Shown piece by piece: positions 43,953 to 52,355 of a stretch of DNA of 64,000 nt. The stretch's first letter is position 1, and the number at the start of each line of letters is the position of its first letter. The translations under genes and the position numbers were made by a program. The notes below the pieces were generated by a model that saw nothing but the letters and a program-made list of their open reading frames with translations, did not search any database and was not told where the DNA came from. The DNA is from Pedobacter panaciterrae (GTDB lineage: Bacteria > Bacteroidota > Bacteroidia > Sphingobacteriales > Sphingobacteriaceae): NCBI RefSeq assembly GCF_001636695.1, contig NZ_LGEL01000004.1, positions 1-64,000 on the forward strand, in the 5' to 3' direction.

Positions 43953-46163
43953 ATGAGATTTAAGACACACTCAATTCCAGCCTATGTATCACTTGCCATG
44001 CTTTCTGCAAGCGCAATACTTACTCCAGGCAAGTTATTTGCGCAAACCATTATTCCAATAGAAACGCAAAACAATGCTTTGATATTACAGGCCGATGCGA
44101 ATAAAGATCTTGGAACAGTTTATTTCGGAAAGAAATTATCAAATAGCAGTGAATATGGCGAGGTGTCTGGCGTATTTAAACAAGCTCCGGATTATACAGG
44201 AATGCTTAATTCAGCATATACTGCTTCGGGTTCACGAAATTTACTAGAACCAGCCATAACAGTAACCCATGCAGACGGTAACAACTCTTTGGATTTAAAG
44301 TACGTTAGCCATGATTTAAAGAAGATAAATGATGATGTTTCTTTATTGAGCATAGTATTGAAAGATCCGGTCTATAATTTTACAGTTACGCTTTATTATA
44401 AAACATACTATAAAGAAGATGTTGTAGAGCAGTGGTCTTCTATAAAACACAACGAAAAAGGTAATGTAACGCTTCATAAATATGCTTCAGCTAATCTTCA
44501 TGTAACAGGAGCAAGCTATTATTTGAATCAATACCATGGCGACTGGGCTAAAGAAATGCAGTCAGAGGAATCAAAACTTACACATGGCATCAAAACTCTT
44601 GATACAAAATTGGGTACAAGAGCCAACCTTTTTCAGCCGCCCGTATTTATGGTCTCTGTAAATAAACCGGCTACAGAAGATGAAGGTACCGTATTGTTTG
44701 GTGCTTTAGAGTACAGCGGTAACTTCCGTACTGATCTGGAAGTAGATTATCAGGATAACCTGCGTATCATCTCTGGCATAAACAACTATGCTTCGCCTTA
44801 CACCCTTAAACCAAATGAAGAATTTATTACTCCTGTATTCCTTTATACCTTATCTACACAAGGCAAGGGTGTAGCCAGCAGAAACCTTCAAAGCTGGGCC
44901 AGAAACTATAAACTTCTTGATGGCAAAGGCACAAGATTAACCTTACTTAACAACTGGGAGGCAACCTATTTTGACTTCAATGAAAGCAAACTTGCCGGAC
45001 TGTTAAAAGACACAAAGAAACTAGGGGTAGACTTATTTTTATTAGATGATGGATGGTTTGCCAATAAATACCCTCGTAATGGTGATGTTGCCGGTTTGGG
45101 TGACTGGGAAGAGAATAAAGAAAAATTACCAAACGGAATCTCTTCATTAGTTAAAGAGGCTCAGAATAACAGTGTAAAATTTGGTATCTGGATAGAACCT
45201 GAAATGGTGAATCCTAAAAGTCAGCTGTACGAAAAACATCCTGATTGGGTAATTAAGCAGCCTAAAAGAGATGAGTACTATTTCAGAAACCAATTGGTAC
45301 TTGATTTAACTAATCCAAAAGTTCAGGACTTTGTATATGGAGTGGTTGATGACCTTTTCACTAAAAATCCCGATCTGGCTTACATTAAATGGGATTGTAA
45401 TGCCGTTATTTACAATGCACACTCTGCTACGCTTAAAAACCAATCACACTTCTATATTGAATATGTACGTGGATTATACAAAGTATTAGAGAGGATAAGA
45501 GCTAAATACCCTAAAGTTCCAATGATGCTTTGCTCTGGTGGCGGTGGCAGGGTAGACTATGCTGCGTTACAATATTTTACAGAGTTTTGGCCAAGTGACA
45601 ATACAGATCCGCTTGAACGTATCTTTATGCAGTGGGAGTACTCTTATTTCTATCCTGCGATAGCAAGTTCTAACCATGTTACTGATTGGGGTAAACAACC
45701 AATTAAGTTCCGTACCGATGTAGCAATGATGGGTAAATTAGGCTTTGATATTGTAGTTAGTCACTTAAAAGAAGATGATCTTAAATACTGTCAGGATGCA
45801 ATCAAAACTTATAATGGAATAAAATCTATCGTTTGGCAAGGCAATCAATACCGCTTATCTAACCCTAAAGAATCTAGTATAGCTTCTATGCTGTATATGG
45901 ATGAAAACAAATCTTCAGGTGTGATCTTTAACTACCTTGTGAACTATAGATATGGAGTAAACAGTAGTTTACCTATTTTGTTAAAAGGACTGGATGCTGC
46001 TAAGAAATATAAAATTGAAGAGATAAATCTTTACCCGGGTACTACCTCTACTATAAAAGGTGGCAAGTCATATACTGGAGATTTCTTAATGAAAGTAGGA
46101 TTTAATCCAGATGTAAATTCATCAAGGACCAGTGTAATATTAAAAATCGAAGAAGCAAAATAG
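43953..46163 (+). CDS. GH36 alpha-galactosidase, periplasmic
   Basis: 736 residues, with a signal peptide ending near G-K-L-F-A-Q (about residue 31). N-terminal beta-supersandwich domain, then a TIM barrel. The nucleophile is D481 (Y-I-K-W-D-C-N) and the acid/base D549 (W-P-S-D-N-T-D), the standard GH36 pair; L-L-D-D-G-W-F near 363 and G-I-W-I-E-P-E-M-V near 412 also fit. It removes terminal alpha-galactose from raffinose-type sugars or galactomannan oligosaccharides. It lies 19 bp after the DUF5107 gene and 19 bp before galT. Confidence 0.94.
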   Translation: MRFKTHSIPAYVSLAMLSASAILTPGKLFAQTIIPIETQNNALILQADANKDLGTVYFGKKLSNSSEYGEVSGVFKQAPDYTGMLNSAYTASGSRNLLEPAITVTHADGNNSLDLKYVSHDLKKINDDVSLLSIVLKDPVYNFTVTLYYKTYYKEDVVEQWSSIKHNEKGNVTLHKYASANLHVTGASYYLNQYHGDWAKEMQSEESKLTHGIKTLDTKLGTRANLFQPPVFMVSVNKPATEDEGTVLFGALEYSGNFRTDLEVDYQDNLRIISGINNYASPYTLKPNEEFITPVFLYTLSTQGKGVASRNLQSWARNYKLLDGKGTRLTLLNNWEATYFDFNESKLAGLLKDTKKLGVDLFLLDDGWFANKYPRNGDVAGLGDWEENKEKLPNGISSLVKEAQNNSVKFGIWIEPEMVNPKSQLYEKHPDWVIKQPKRDEYYFRNQLVLDLTNPKVQDFVYGVVDDLFTKNPDLAYIKWDCNAVIYNAHSATLKNQSHFYIEYVRGLYKVLERIRAKYPKVPMMLCSGGGGRVDYAALQYFTEFWPSDNTDPLERIFMQWEYSYFYPAIASSNHVTDWGKQPIKFRTDVAMMGKLGFDIVVSHLKEDDLKYCQDAIKTYNGIKSIVWQGNQYRLSNPKESSIASMLYMDENKSSGVIFNYLVNYRYGVNSSLPILLKGLDAAKKYKIEEINLYPGTTSTIKGGKSYTGDFLMKVGFNPDVNSSRTSVILKIEEAK

Positions 46164-46182
46164 AATAACAGACAAATACAAG

Positions 46183-47241
46183 ATGGATACCAATTTTGAC
46201 ATGAATGAACATCCGCACACGCGGCAAAATATATTAACCGGAGAATGGGTTTTAGTATCTCCGCATAGAACTAAACGTCCATGGCAGGGAAAAGTAGAAT
46301 CCCTGCCTGCCGATAATAGACCACAGCATGATCCGGCTTGTTACCTGTGTGCCGGTAATGAAAGAGCTGATGGAAGTAGAAATCCGGAGTATACGACCAA
46401 TTTTGCGTTCACAAACGATTATTCGGCATTATTACCAGATACTCCTGTAGGAGAGATAGCTATAGATGGTTTACTTAAAGCTGAAAGCCAGTCAGGAATT
46501 TGCAGAGTGATTGCTTTTTCTCCACGTCATGATCTCACGCTTGCAGAACTTGATCTGGAAGCCATTAAAGGGATTATCCAGTTATGGGCAGAAGAGTTCA
46601 AAACTTTAAGTGAAAACCCTTCAATTAAGCACATTCAGATATTCGAGAACAAAGGTGAATTAATGGGTTGCAGTAATCCTCATCCTCATGGCCAGATATG
46701 GGCGCAAAATAGTATCCCTCTTGAAATCCACAAGGAAACAATAAATCAGAAGAAATATTTTCAGGTAAACGGCAGAAGTTTACTCACAGACTATCTCAAA
46801 GTTGAACTTAAAGAGCAAAAAAGGATAGTATTTGAAAATGATAATTTTGTAGTATTAGTTCCTTTCTGGGCAGTATGGCCTTATGAGACCATGATTATCA
46901 GTAAAAGACATGTTAGAAGTATATTAGAGTTTACTGATAAAGAGCAAAAAGATCTTGCCTCAGCACTTAAAAACATAACGGTAAGATATGATAACCTTTT
47001 CGAGGTTTCATTTCCTTATTCGGCAGGTATGCATCAAATGCCGGTAAATGATGGCGATCATGCAGAGTGGCATTGGCATATGCACTTTTATCCGCCACTT
47101 TTACGCTCTGCAACAATTAAAAAGTTTATGGTTGGATACGAAATGCTGGGTAATCCGCAGCGCGACATTACACCGGAGGCAGCTGCAGAAACCTTAAGAA
47201 ACCTATCTGATATTCACTATAAAAGCAAAAAACTTTCATAG
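46183..47241 (+). CDS. galT: Galactose-1-phosphate uridylyltransferase
   Basis: 352 residues. The active site S-N-P-H-P-H-G-Q-I-W places H167 and H169, matching H164-P-H166 of E. coli GalT with H166 the covalent uridylyl carrier. A zinc-site motif C-Y-L-C-A-G-N is near residue 50 and the second His cluster H-W-H-M-H near 302. It converts galactose 1-phosphate and UDP-glucose to glucose 1-phosphate and UDP-galactose. Last gene of the alpha-galactoside operon. Galactokinase and GalE are not in the window and must lie elsewhere. A second in-frame ATG at 46201 is possible. Confidence 0.94.
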   Translation: MDTNFDMNEHPHTRQNILTGEWVLVSPHRTKRPWQGKVESLPADNRPQHDPACYLCAGNERADGSRNPEYTTNFAFTNDYSALLPDTPVGEIAIDGLLKAESQSGICRVIAFSPRHDLTLAELDLEAIKGIIQLWAEEFKTLSENPSIKHIQIFENKGELMGCSNPHPHGQIWAQNSIPLEIHKETINQKKYFQVNGRSLLTDYLKVELKEQKRIVFENDNFVVLVPFWAVWPYETMIISKRHVRSILEFTDKEQKDLASALKNITVRYDNLFEVSFPYSAGMHQMPVNDGDHAEWHWHMHFYPPLLRSATIKKFMVGYEMLGNPQRDITPEAAAETLRNLSDIHYKSKKLS

Positions 47242-47244
47242 CTA

Positions 47245-47260
47245 AAAAACAATTGTTTTT
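47245..47260. terminator. AT-rich 16-bp palindrome after galT
   Basis: AAAAACAATTGTTTTT is a perfect palindrome 3 bp after the galT stop. The stem is AT-only at its ends, so as a hairpin it is weak; it may help end transcription of the operon. Weak evidence. Confidence 0.35.
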
Positions 47261-47307
47261 ATTAACTTTAAGTAGACGTTTAAAGAAATCTATTAAAGTT
47301 TAATGCC

Positions 47308-47496
47308 ATGGAAAAAGAGGATATCAAATCATTATTAGAGATTATTGACCAACAAGTAAGTTCTTCAATACTGGGCGGAATGGAAGAACAGTATGAAGAA
47401 CTTGAAGAGTTGGGATTCATAACAATAAATAGACATAGCGTACAACATTCCGCTTCGATAACGCCTTTGGGAATGGAATACCTGGATCAGGAATAA
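47308..47496 (+). CDS. Small hypothetical protein, 62 residues
   Basis: Not recognised. It is acidic (E-E-Q-Y-E-E-L-E-E-L), with a C-terminal half like a short winged-helix or wHTH tail (G-F-I-T-I-N-R ... I-T-P-L-G-M-E-Y-L). No signal peptide or membrane segment. It lies alone between galT (66 bp) and the next receptor gene (77 bp). The reading frame and start codon look real, but nothing about function can be said. Confidence 0.55.
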   Translation: MEKEDIKSLLEIIDQQVSSSILGGMEEQYEELEELGFITINRHSVQHSASITPLGMEYLDQE

Positions 47497-47573
47497 AATA
47501 CTTTCCTAAGGTACGGTTCAGATTTCCTACAAGATTATGCCTTAATTATGCAGGTATAAAATTGAAAGGAAAT

Positions 47574-49997
47574 ATGAAATCTAATTTATTCTTAAAGGTC
47601 TTCTACTTGTTTGCGATGTTTTTCCCGATCGAAAGTTTTGGACAAGAAACCAAAGTTACATTGTCGGGAGTTATAAAGAACAGTAAAAACAACGAGGCTT
47701 TGCCTTTCGTAAACATTATTATAAAAAAATCTGCCGATAGTAGTTTTGTTTCCGGCACTATTACTAATGATGATGGATTTTTTAAAATAGCAGATCTTAA
47801 ACCAGGGAACTACAGACTGATGATTTCCTATGTAGGGCATCAACCAAAAATACAGGAAGTTCTTGTTGGTCATTTAAGTCCTTTTTTAGATTTAGGTATC
47901 ATAGAATTACTGGAAGATTCTAAAGCTTTAAATGAGGTAGTAATAAGTGGATCGCCAAAGGATGGCGTATCTGATAAAATGGATAAAAAGTCTTTTACTC
48001 TTAGTGATAACGTTAGTCAGGTTGGAGGATCAGTATTACAGGCAATGAGCAGCTTGCCAGGCGTTACTACAACTAATGACGGAAAATTACAGTTAAGGGG
48101 CAGTGACAAGGTTGCAGTGCTGATAGATGGAAAGCAGACTGCCTTAACAGGTTTTGGAGGGCAAACAGGATTAGACAATATTCCTGCATCTGCTATTGAA
48201 CGAATAGAGATCATTAATAACCCCTCGGCTAAATACGATGCAAATGGCAATGCAGGCATAATTAACATCATCTATAAAAAGAACAAGCAAGAGGGCTTTA
48301 ATGGAAAATTAGGTTTAACTACAGGCGCAGGGGCATTATGGATAAAAAAAGAAAATTTACCAGGTATCCGTCCCCAATACCAGCAAACACCAAAAATAAA
48401 CCCATCACTCTCTCTTAATTATCGAAAGAATAAAACAAACACTTATTTTCAGGGCGATTGGTTATATACCCAGACTTTAAATAAAAATGAGTTCTCTACC
48501 CGTGTTTATGACAACGGAGATATTCTTAATCAACAAGTAAAGCGTAACCGTACTACCACCTATGCTACTGCAAAAACAGGGGTAGACTATAATGTGGATG
48601 ATAATAATACACTATCATTTTCGGGTCTGTTTAACCGTGAAAAGATAGCAGATAGAGGTGACATACCTTATTTTAATGGTGATTTTTCTGAACGCCTGCG
48701 CCTGTGGCAGTTCCTTGAAGATGAGGTAAAATATACAGCAACTGGTTCAGCTGCTTATCAGCATAAATTTAAAGAAGCTGGCCATCTATTTAACATCAAT
48801 TTTAATTACACATTCCATAGAGAAGATGAAAAATACTTCTTCACCAATATTATGCCTGCATATACCGGAGAAGATTCATTTAAACTACTTTCTGATGAAC
48901 ATGTGGCTGATTTGAATTTTGATTATGTAAAGCCGTTAAGATATGGGAGATTAGAAGGAGGGCTCAAGCTACGCAGGAGAACGATACCTACCAATATGCA
49001 ATTCTATCCCGGCTTAAATTCTCCAATAGATATAAACGCCGGAGGCTGGGCCGATTATAGTGAAACCATTCCCGCCTTATATGGTAATTATGTTTTTGAA
49101 AATGAAAAGATCGAACTTGAAGCAGGATTACGCATGGAATATGTTAAGGTTAATTATGATGTAAACCCAAATCATAACACTTACAAAAGTGACGGCTATC
49201 AGTACACAGAACCTTTCCCTAATCTAAGAGCTGCGTATAAGCTTAATGAGAATAACAAAATATCTTTCTTTTATAACCGTAGAGTAGATCGTCCAAATGA
49301 GGTTGATATTAGGATATTTCCAAAGTATGACGAACCTGAGCTCTTAAAAGTGGGCAACCCAACATTACGACCGCAATTTACAAATAGCCTTGAGCTTGGA
49401 TACAAAGTTAACTGGACAGCAGGAAATTTATATTCGGCATTATACCACCGTATAACTAATGGTACAATTACACGTATAGCAACTCAAGTACCCGGAACTA
49501 CAATTTTGTACAATGTATTTCAAAATGCAGGCCGAAGTTACAATACAGGAGTTGAAGTAGTTCTTCAGCAAGATCTTGTCAACTGGTTCTCATTCAATAC
49601 AAACGTTAATATTTATAAAAATAGAATAGATGCCTTTACAGTAGAAAATAAATATCCAGAACCGAGTAGCTATACCGCTAAAACCGAAGAGCTGACATCA
49701 GGTAATGTAAAATTTAATGGACAGTTTCATTTACCTAAGCAACTCGAAATTCAACTTACAGGCATATATCTGGCTCGCGACATTATACCTCAGGGTAGAA
49801 TTGGAGCTAGGTTCTCTACAGATTTGGGCATTAAAAAGCAGCTTCAGAAAGGAAAAGGAGAGTTATTCTTAAATGCAAGCGACATTTTTAATACCCTCAA
49901 TATTAAGAAAGAGGTATTTGGAAATGGTTTTGAGTACATAGCAACAGACTATTACGAAACACAAGTATTCCGCATTGGATATAGTTATAAATTTTAA
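47574..49997 (+). CDS. TonB-dependent receptor / outer-membrane beta-barrel family protein
   Basis: 808 residues from the ATG at 47574, which has an AAAGGA ribosome site at 47566-47570; an upstream TTG is rejected. Signal peptide ends near I-E-S-F-G-Q. CarboxypepD_reg-like domain (V-T-L-S-G-V-I-K-N-S-K-N-N-E-A-L-P-F-V), plug with V-L-I-D-G-K-Q-T-A-L-T-G and A-N-G-N-A-G-I-I-N-I, barrel ending Y-S-Y-K-F. Same family as the protein at 28061-30514. No SusD partner. The substrate is unknown; peptide, metal or siderophore uptake are all possible. Confidence 0.87.
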   Translation: MKSNLFLKVFYLFAMFFPIESFGQETKVTLSGVIKNSKNNEALPFVNIIIKKSADSSFVSGTITNDDGFFKIADLKPGNYRLMISYVGHQPKIQEVLVGHLSPFLDLGIIELLEDSKALNEVVISGSPKDGVSDKMDKKSFTLSDNVSQVGGSVLQAMSSLPGVTTTNDGKLQLRGSDKVAVLIDGKQTALTGFGGQTGLDNIPASAIERIEIINNPSAKYDANGNAGIINIIYKKNKQEGFNGKLGLTTGAGALWIKKENLPGIRPQYQQTPKINPSLSLNYRKNKTNTYFQGDWLYTQTLNKNEFSTRVYDNGDILNQQVKRNRTTTYATAKTGVDYNVDDNNTLSFSGLFNREKIADRGDIPYFNGDFSERLRLWQFLEDEVKYTATGSAAYQHKFKEAGHLFNINFNYTFHREDEKYFFTNIMPAYTGEDSFKLLSDEHVADLNFDYVKPLRYGRLEGGLKLRRRTIPTNMQFYPGLNSPIDINAGGWADYSETIPALYGNYVFENEKIELEAGLRMEYVKVNYDVNPNHNTYKSDGYQYTEPFPNLRAAYKLNENNKISFFYNRRVDRPNEVDIRIFPKYDEPELLKVGNPTLRPQFTNSLELGYKVNWTAGNLYSALYHRITNGTITRIATQVPGTTILYNVFQNAGRSYNTGVEVVLQQDLVNWFSFNTNVNIYKNRIDAFTVENKYPEPSSYTAKTEELTSGNVKFNGQFHLPKQLEIQLTGIYLARDIIPQGRIGARFSTDLGIKKQLQKGKGELFLNASDIFNTLNIKKEVFGNGFEYIATDYYETQVFRIGYSYKF

Positions 49998-50133
49998 ATT
50001 TAGATACAGAAAAGTTACATCTTGAATATCAGCGCTTTGTAGGTGTTTTGGTACGTATTTTGACATAGGTTAATCTCATTGAGAGATTCATCAAAATGAA
50101 TTAAAAAGTAGTCAACCCTAAACCCTCTTCGCC

Positions 50134-50661
50134 ATGAATACTACTGATTTTAACCACCAACTTAGTCTTAATCAAAACGCTCTGGAAACATTTGCCTTTA
50201 AGTTTACACAGGATTATGAAGATGCTAATGATTTAGTCCAGGACACGCTTTTAAAAGCAATGCGCTATTCCAGAAAATTCAGGGATGGAACTAATTTTCG
50301 TGGATGGTTATACACTATTATGAAGAACACCTTTATTAATAGTTATAGAAGAGGAGTAAAGACGAGATCATTCATTACCACTCATGAAGAAATTCCTGTG
50401 TCTCAGTTACAAAACAGTGCCACAGGAAATTCTGGTGAGAATAAATTTATTCTTGAAGATATTCACAATGCGATGAAAAAACTTCAGCCTGAGTATTTAA
50501 CTCCATTCATTAAATACTTTGAGGGATTTAAATATCATGAGATTTCAGAAATGCTTCATGTTCCAATTGGAACAGTAAAAACAAGAATACATATGGCCAG
50601 GGGAATATTAAAAAAGAACCTTAAGATGTATACCAAAGAATTTGCAGGGAAGGATTATTAA
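50134..50661 (+). CDS. ECF-type RNA polymerase sigma-70 family factor
   Basis: 175 residues. Region 2 (D-Y-E-D-A-N-D-L-V-Q-D-T-L-L-K-A near 28-43, then F-R-G-W-L-Y-T-I-M-K-N-T-F near 63-75) and region 4 (Y-H-E-I-S-E-M-L-H-V-P-I-G-T-V-K-T-R-I near 132-150) are clear. No anti-sigma factor is adjacent; the receptor gene upstream is a separate unit with a 136-bp gap. It resembles the stand-alone sigma factors frequent in Bacteroidetes. Targets unknown. Confidence 0.92.
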   Translation: MNTTDFNHQLSLNQNALETFAFKFTQDYEDANDLVQDTLLKAMRYSRKFRDGTNFRGWLYTIMKNTFINSYRRGVKTRSFITTHEEIPVSQLQNSATGNSGENKFILEDIHNAMKKLQPEYLTPFIKYFEGFKYHEISEMLHVPIGTVKTRIHMARGILKKNLKMYTKEFAGKDY

Positions 50662-50664
50662 AAT

Positions 50665-50904
50665 CTACGGATTCTTCTCTAAGTAACTGTCTATAGCTTT
50701 TTCCAGATCTTCATACCCGTCAGGATGGAAGCACCTTGTACCTGGGTGTTCTATGGTCCATTTTCCGTTAGCCCGGCTAAGAACTATAGGGTCAGGTTCT
50801 CCGGTAACCATTTCAACTTTAAATTTCTGGTCGTTATCTGACGAAGTTACAATTACATCCAGTTCCATGCTCGCTTTCCTAAATCTAACTGGAAATGTTC
50901 TCAT
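50665..50904 (-). CDS. Hypothetical protein, 79 residues
   Basis: Not recognised. It has alternating hydrophobic residues in the first half (M-E-L-D-V-I-V-T-S-S), suggesting a small beta protein, and a C-terminal helix (Y-E-D-L-E-K-A-I-D-S-Y-L). No signal or membrane segment. It starts 12 bp after the stop of the lipoprotein gene at 50917-51552, so the two are probably co-transcribed, and it ends 3 bp from the convergent sigma-factor gene. Confidence 0.65.
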   Translation of the reverse strand: MRTFPVRFRKASMELDVIVTSSDNDQKFKVEMVTGEPDPIVLSRANGKWTIEHPGTRCFHPDGYEDLEKAIDSYLEKNP

Positions 50905-50916
50905 GATTATATCCTC

Positions 50917-51552
50917 CTATTGTTTAATTACACCTTTTTTGACCATATCTTCAAATAACCTTTTGTTGAAATCATTAGCAAGCGCCTGTGGACTGGAAGG
51001 GTCTAATGATTTAGTTTGTACTGAATAGATCAATTTATCAGCATCTAAATTATAGAAATTAGCTTCCAGTATAAATTTATTGGTTACTGTGTAGTACCCT
51101 GGTTCATAAACCCTGGCATAAACCGTATGGTAATATCCCCAGAAACGATATGTTCTTGGCCAAACACTTATTGAACCAGGATTATAGTTCTTCTCTTTAG
51201 TTTTATCAAGCAATGCAATGGTAAAGGTGCCATCATATCCTTTATTTCTTATCACCTTCAAAGCCTGAGCCTCACTTAACCCCTCAAAGGCTTTTGGACC
51301 ATATTCTGCTAATGCCGATCCGGCATTTATGCCATGAGCTTTAAGATTTTGAACGGTAATATTCTCTACATTTTCTTTAAGGCCTCTGTCTTTTGCGCCC
51401 ATTAACCCTATTACCAGTACCTTATTAGATTTTTCTATCGTCCCCTGAGGATCAGCCCATGATGAAATGATCTTAGTGCTATTACAAGCGTTTAATAAAA
51501 TGGCAAATAGAAAAACCATTCCTATTGCACCGGGTAACAATAATCTTTTCAT
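50917..51552 (-). CDS. Uncharacterised lipoprotein, 211 residues (DUF4136-like)
   Basis: Lipoprotein signal MKRLLLPGAIGMVFLFAILL followed by N-A-C (Cys at about 23). The mature protein opens with T-K-I-I-S-S-W-A-D-P and K-V-L-V-I-G-L-M, and has a domain with L-K-A-H-G-I-N-A and a Y-Y-H-T-V-Y-A stretch, resembling DUF4136-type lipoproteins that often lie beside stress genes. No catalytic motif is visible. Located between sodC (116 bp upstream) and the 79-residue protein. Function unknown. Confidence 0.75.
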   Translation of the reverse strand: MKRLLLPGAIGMVFLFAILLNACNSTKIISSWADPQGTIEKSNKVLVIGLMGAKDRGLKENVENITVQNLKAHGINAGSALAEYGPKAFEGLSEAQALKVIRNKGYDGTFTIALLDKTKEKNYNPGSISVWPRTYRFWGYYHTVYARVYEPGYYTVTNKFILEANFYNLDADKLIYSVQTKSLDPSSPQALANDFNKRLFEDMVKKGVIKQ

Positions 51553-51628
51553 TTTTTATAAGTTAATTTACACTAATAACAATCCATAATCAATTTGGTT
51601 GTAACAATTTAGCGTAAAATTGTAGGAA

Positions 51629-51659
51629 TTGAGCAGGAGCAATTACGCTTCCTACTCAA
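51629..51659 (-). terminator. Stem-loop after sodC
   Basis: TTGAG (51629-51633) and AGGA (51635-51638) pair with TCCT (51650-51653) and CTCAA (51655-51659), with one C/A mismatch and an 11-nt loop. It lies 10 bp after the sodC stop on the minus strand. No strong U tract. Likely an intrinsic terminator or 3'-end hairpin. Confidence 0.5.
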
Positions 51660-51668
51660 TAAATACTT

Positions 51669-52196
51669 TTAAAGTTTAACAATTACTCCGCATCCAACTC
51701 TCGGACCAGAATTTCCTGTCGGTTGTGTGGTATAATCATCTGTGCCACCGTGTACTATAATACCTCTGTTAATGATATTTTTGACATCATTTTCTTCAGT
51801 GCTCCACCTATCAGTTGTTACTGAAATAGAACCATGTCCTTTACTGTCTAGCTGAATATTTCCAATGTCACCAGAGTGATATGCAGCAGATCCCCATTTA
51901 CCATGAGCCTCGTTGGTTGGGTTCCAGTGGCCATGTGTATTATTTCCCATGTCTCCACAGTCGCCGTGTTCGTGAAAATGTACAGCAACAACGCTATCAG
52001 CCCTTGCAGGGAAATTCAGCTCCAGATCCATTCTCATTTTTCCGTCCTTTAATTGATAGAACTTTGCCGTCCCTATGTCCTTGGAATCAGCAGTTGTTGC
52101 CAGTTTTGCCTCTGCTACCTCTACTTCTTTAGTGGCAGAGCATGAAGAAAATAGTGCCGTTATAGTTATAAAGGCAATTGCTAAATAATTTTTCAT
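51669..52196 (-). CDS. sodC: Cu/Zn superoxide dismutase, lipoprotein
   Basis: 175 residues. The signal ends at the lipobox Cys (L-F-S-S-C, residue about 19), so the enzyme is anchored in the envelope. All metal ligands are visible: H-F-H (Cu), H-G-H-W (bridging His), E-A-H-G, Y-H-S-G-D (Zn His and Asp) and V-H-G-G-T-D (Cu). The disulfide Cys (H-G-D-C and G-C-G-V) and the active-site Arg in S-G-P-R-V-G-C-G are kept. It removes superoxide outside the cytoplasm. Separated by 116 bp from the following lipoprotein gene on the same strand. Confidence 0.93.
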   Translation of the reverse strand: MKNYLAIAFITITALFSSCSATKEVEVAEAKLATTADSKDIGTAKFYQLKDGKMRMDLELNFPARADSVVAVHFHEHGDCGDMGNNTHGHWNPTNEAHGKWGSAAYHSGDIGNIQLDSKGHGSISVTTDRWSTEENDVKNIINRGIIVHGGTDDYTTQPTGNSGPRVGCGVIVKL

Positions 52197-52355
52197 ATCG
52201 TTATATATATTGGTAATTACTATTTAGAACAAAAGCCATCGCTTTAAGTTTTACACAATTTATCTAGTCTCAGAAGAAAAGAATAAATTGGAGCAACTTT
52301 TGATATGACTGTGCGTGCCATTTAATAATTTAAGTAAAAAGGAGATTATATACTA

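Noticed and set aside
47271-47287. ACGTTTAA-containing sequence before the 62-residue gene as a LacI operator
   Set aside because: Only one half matches the operators around lacI; the other half is not palindromic.
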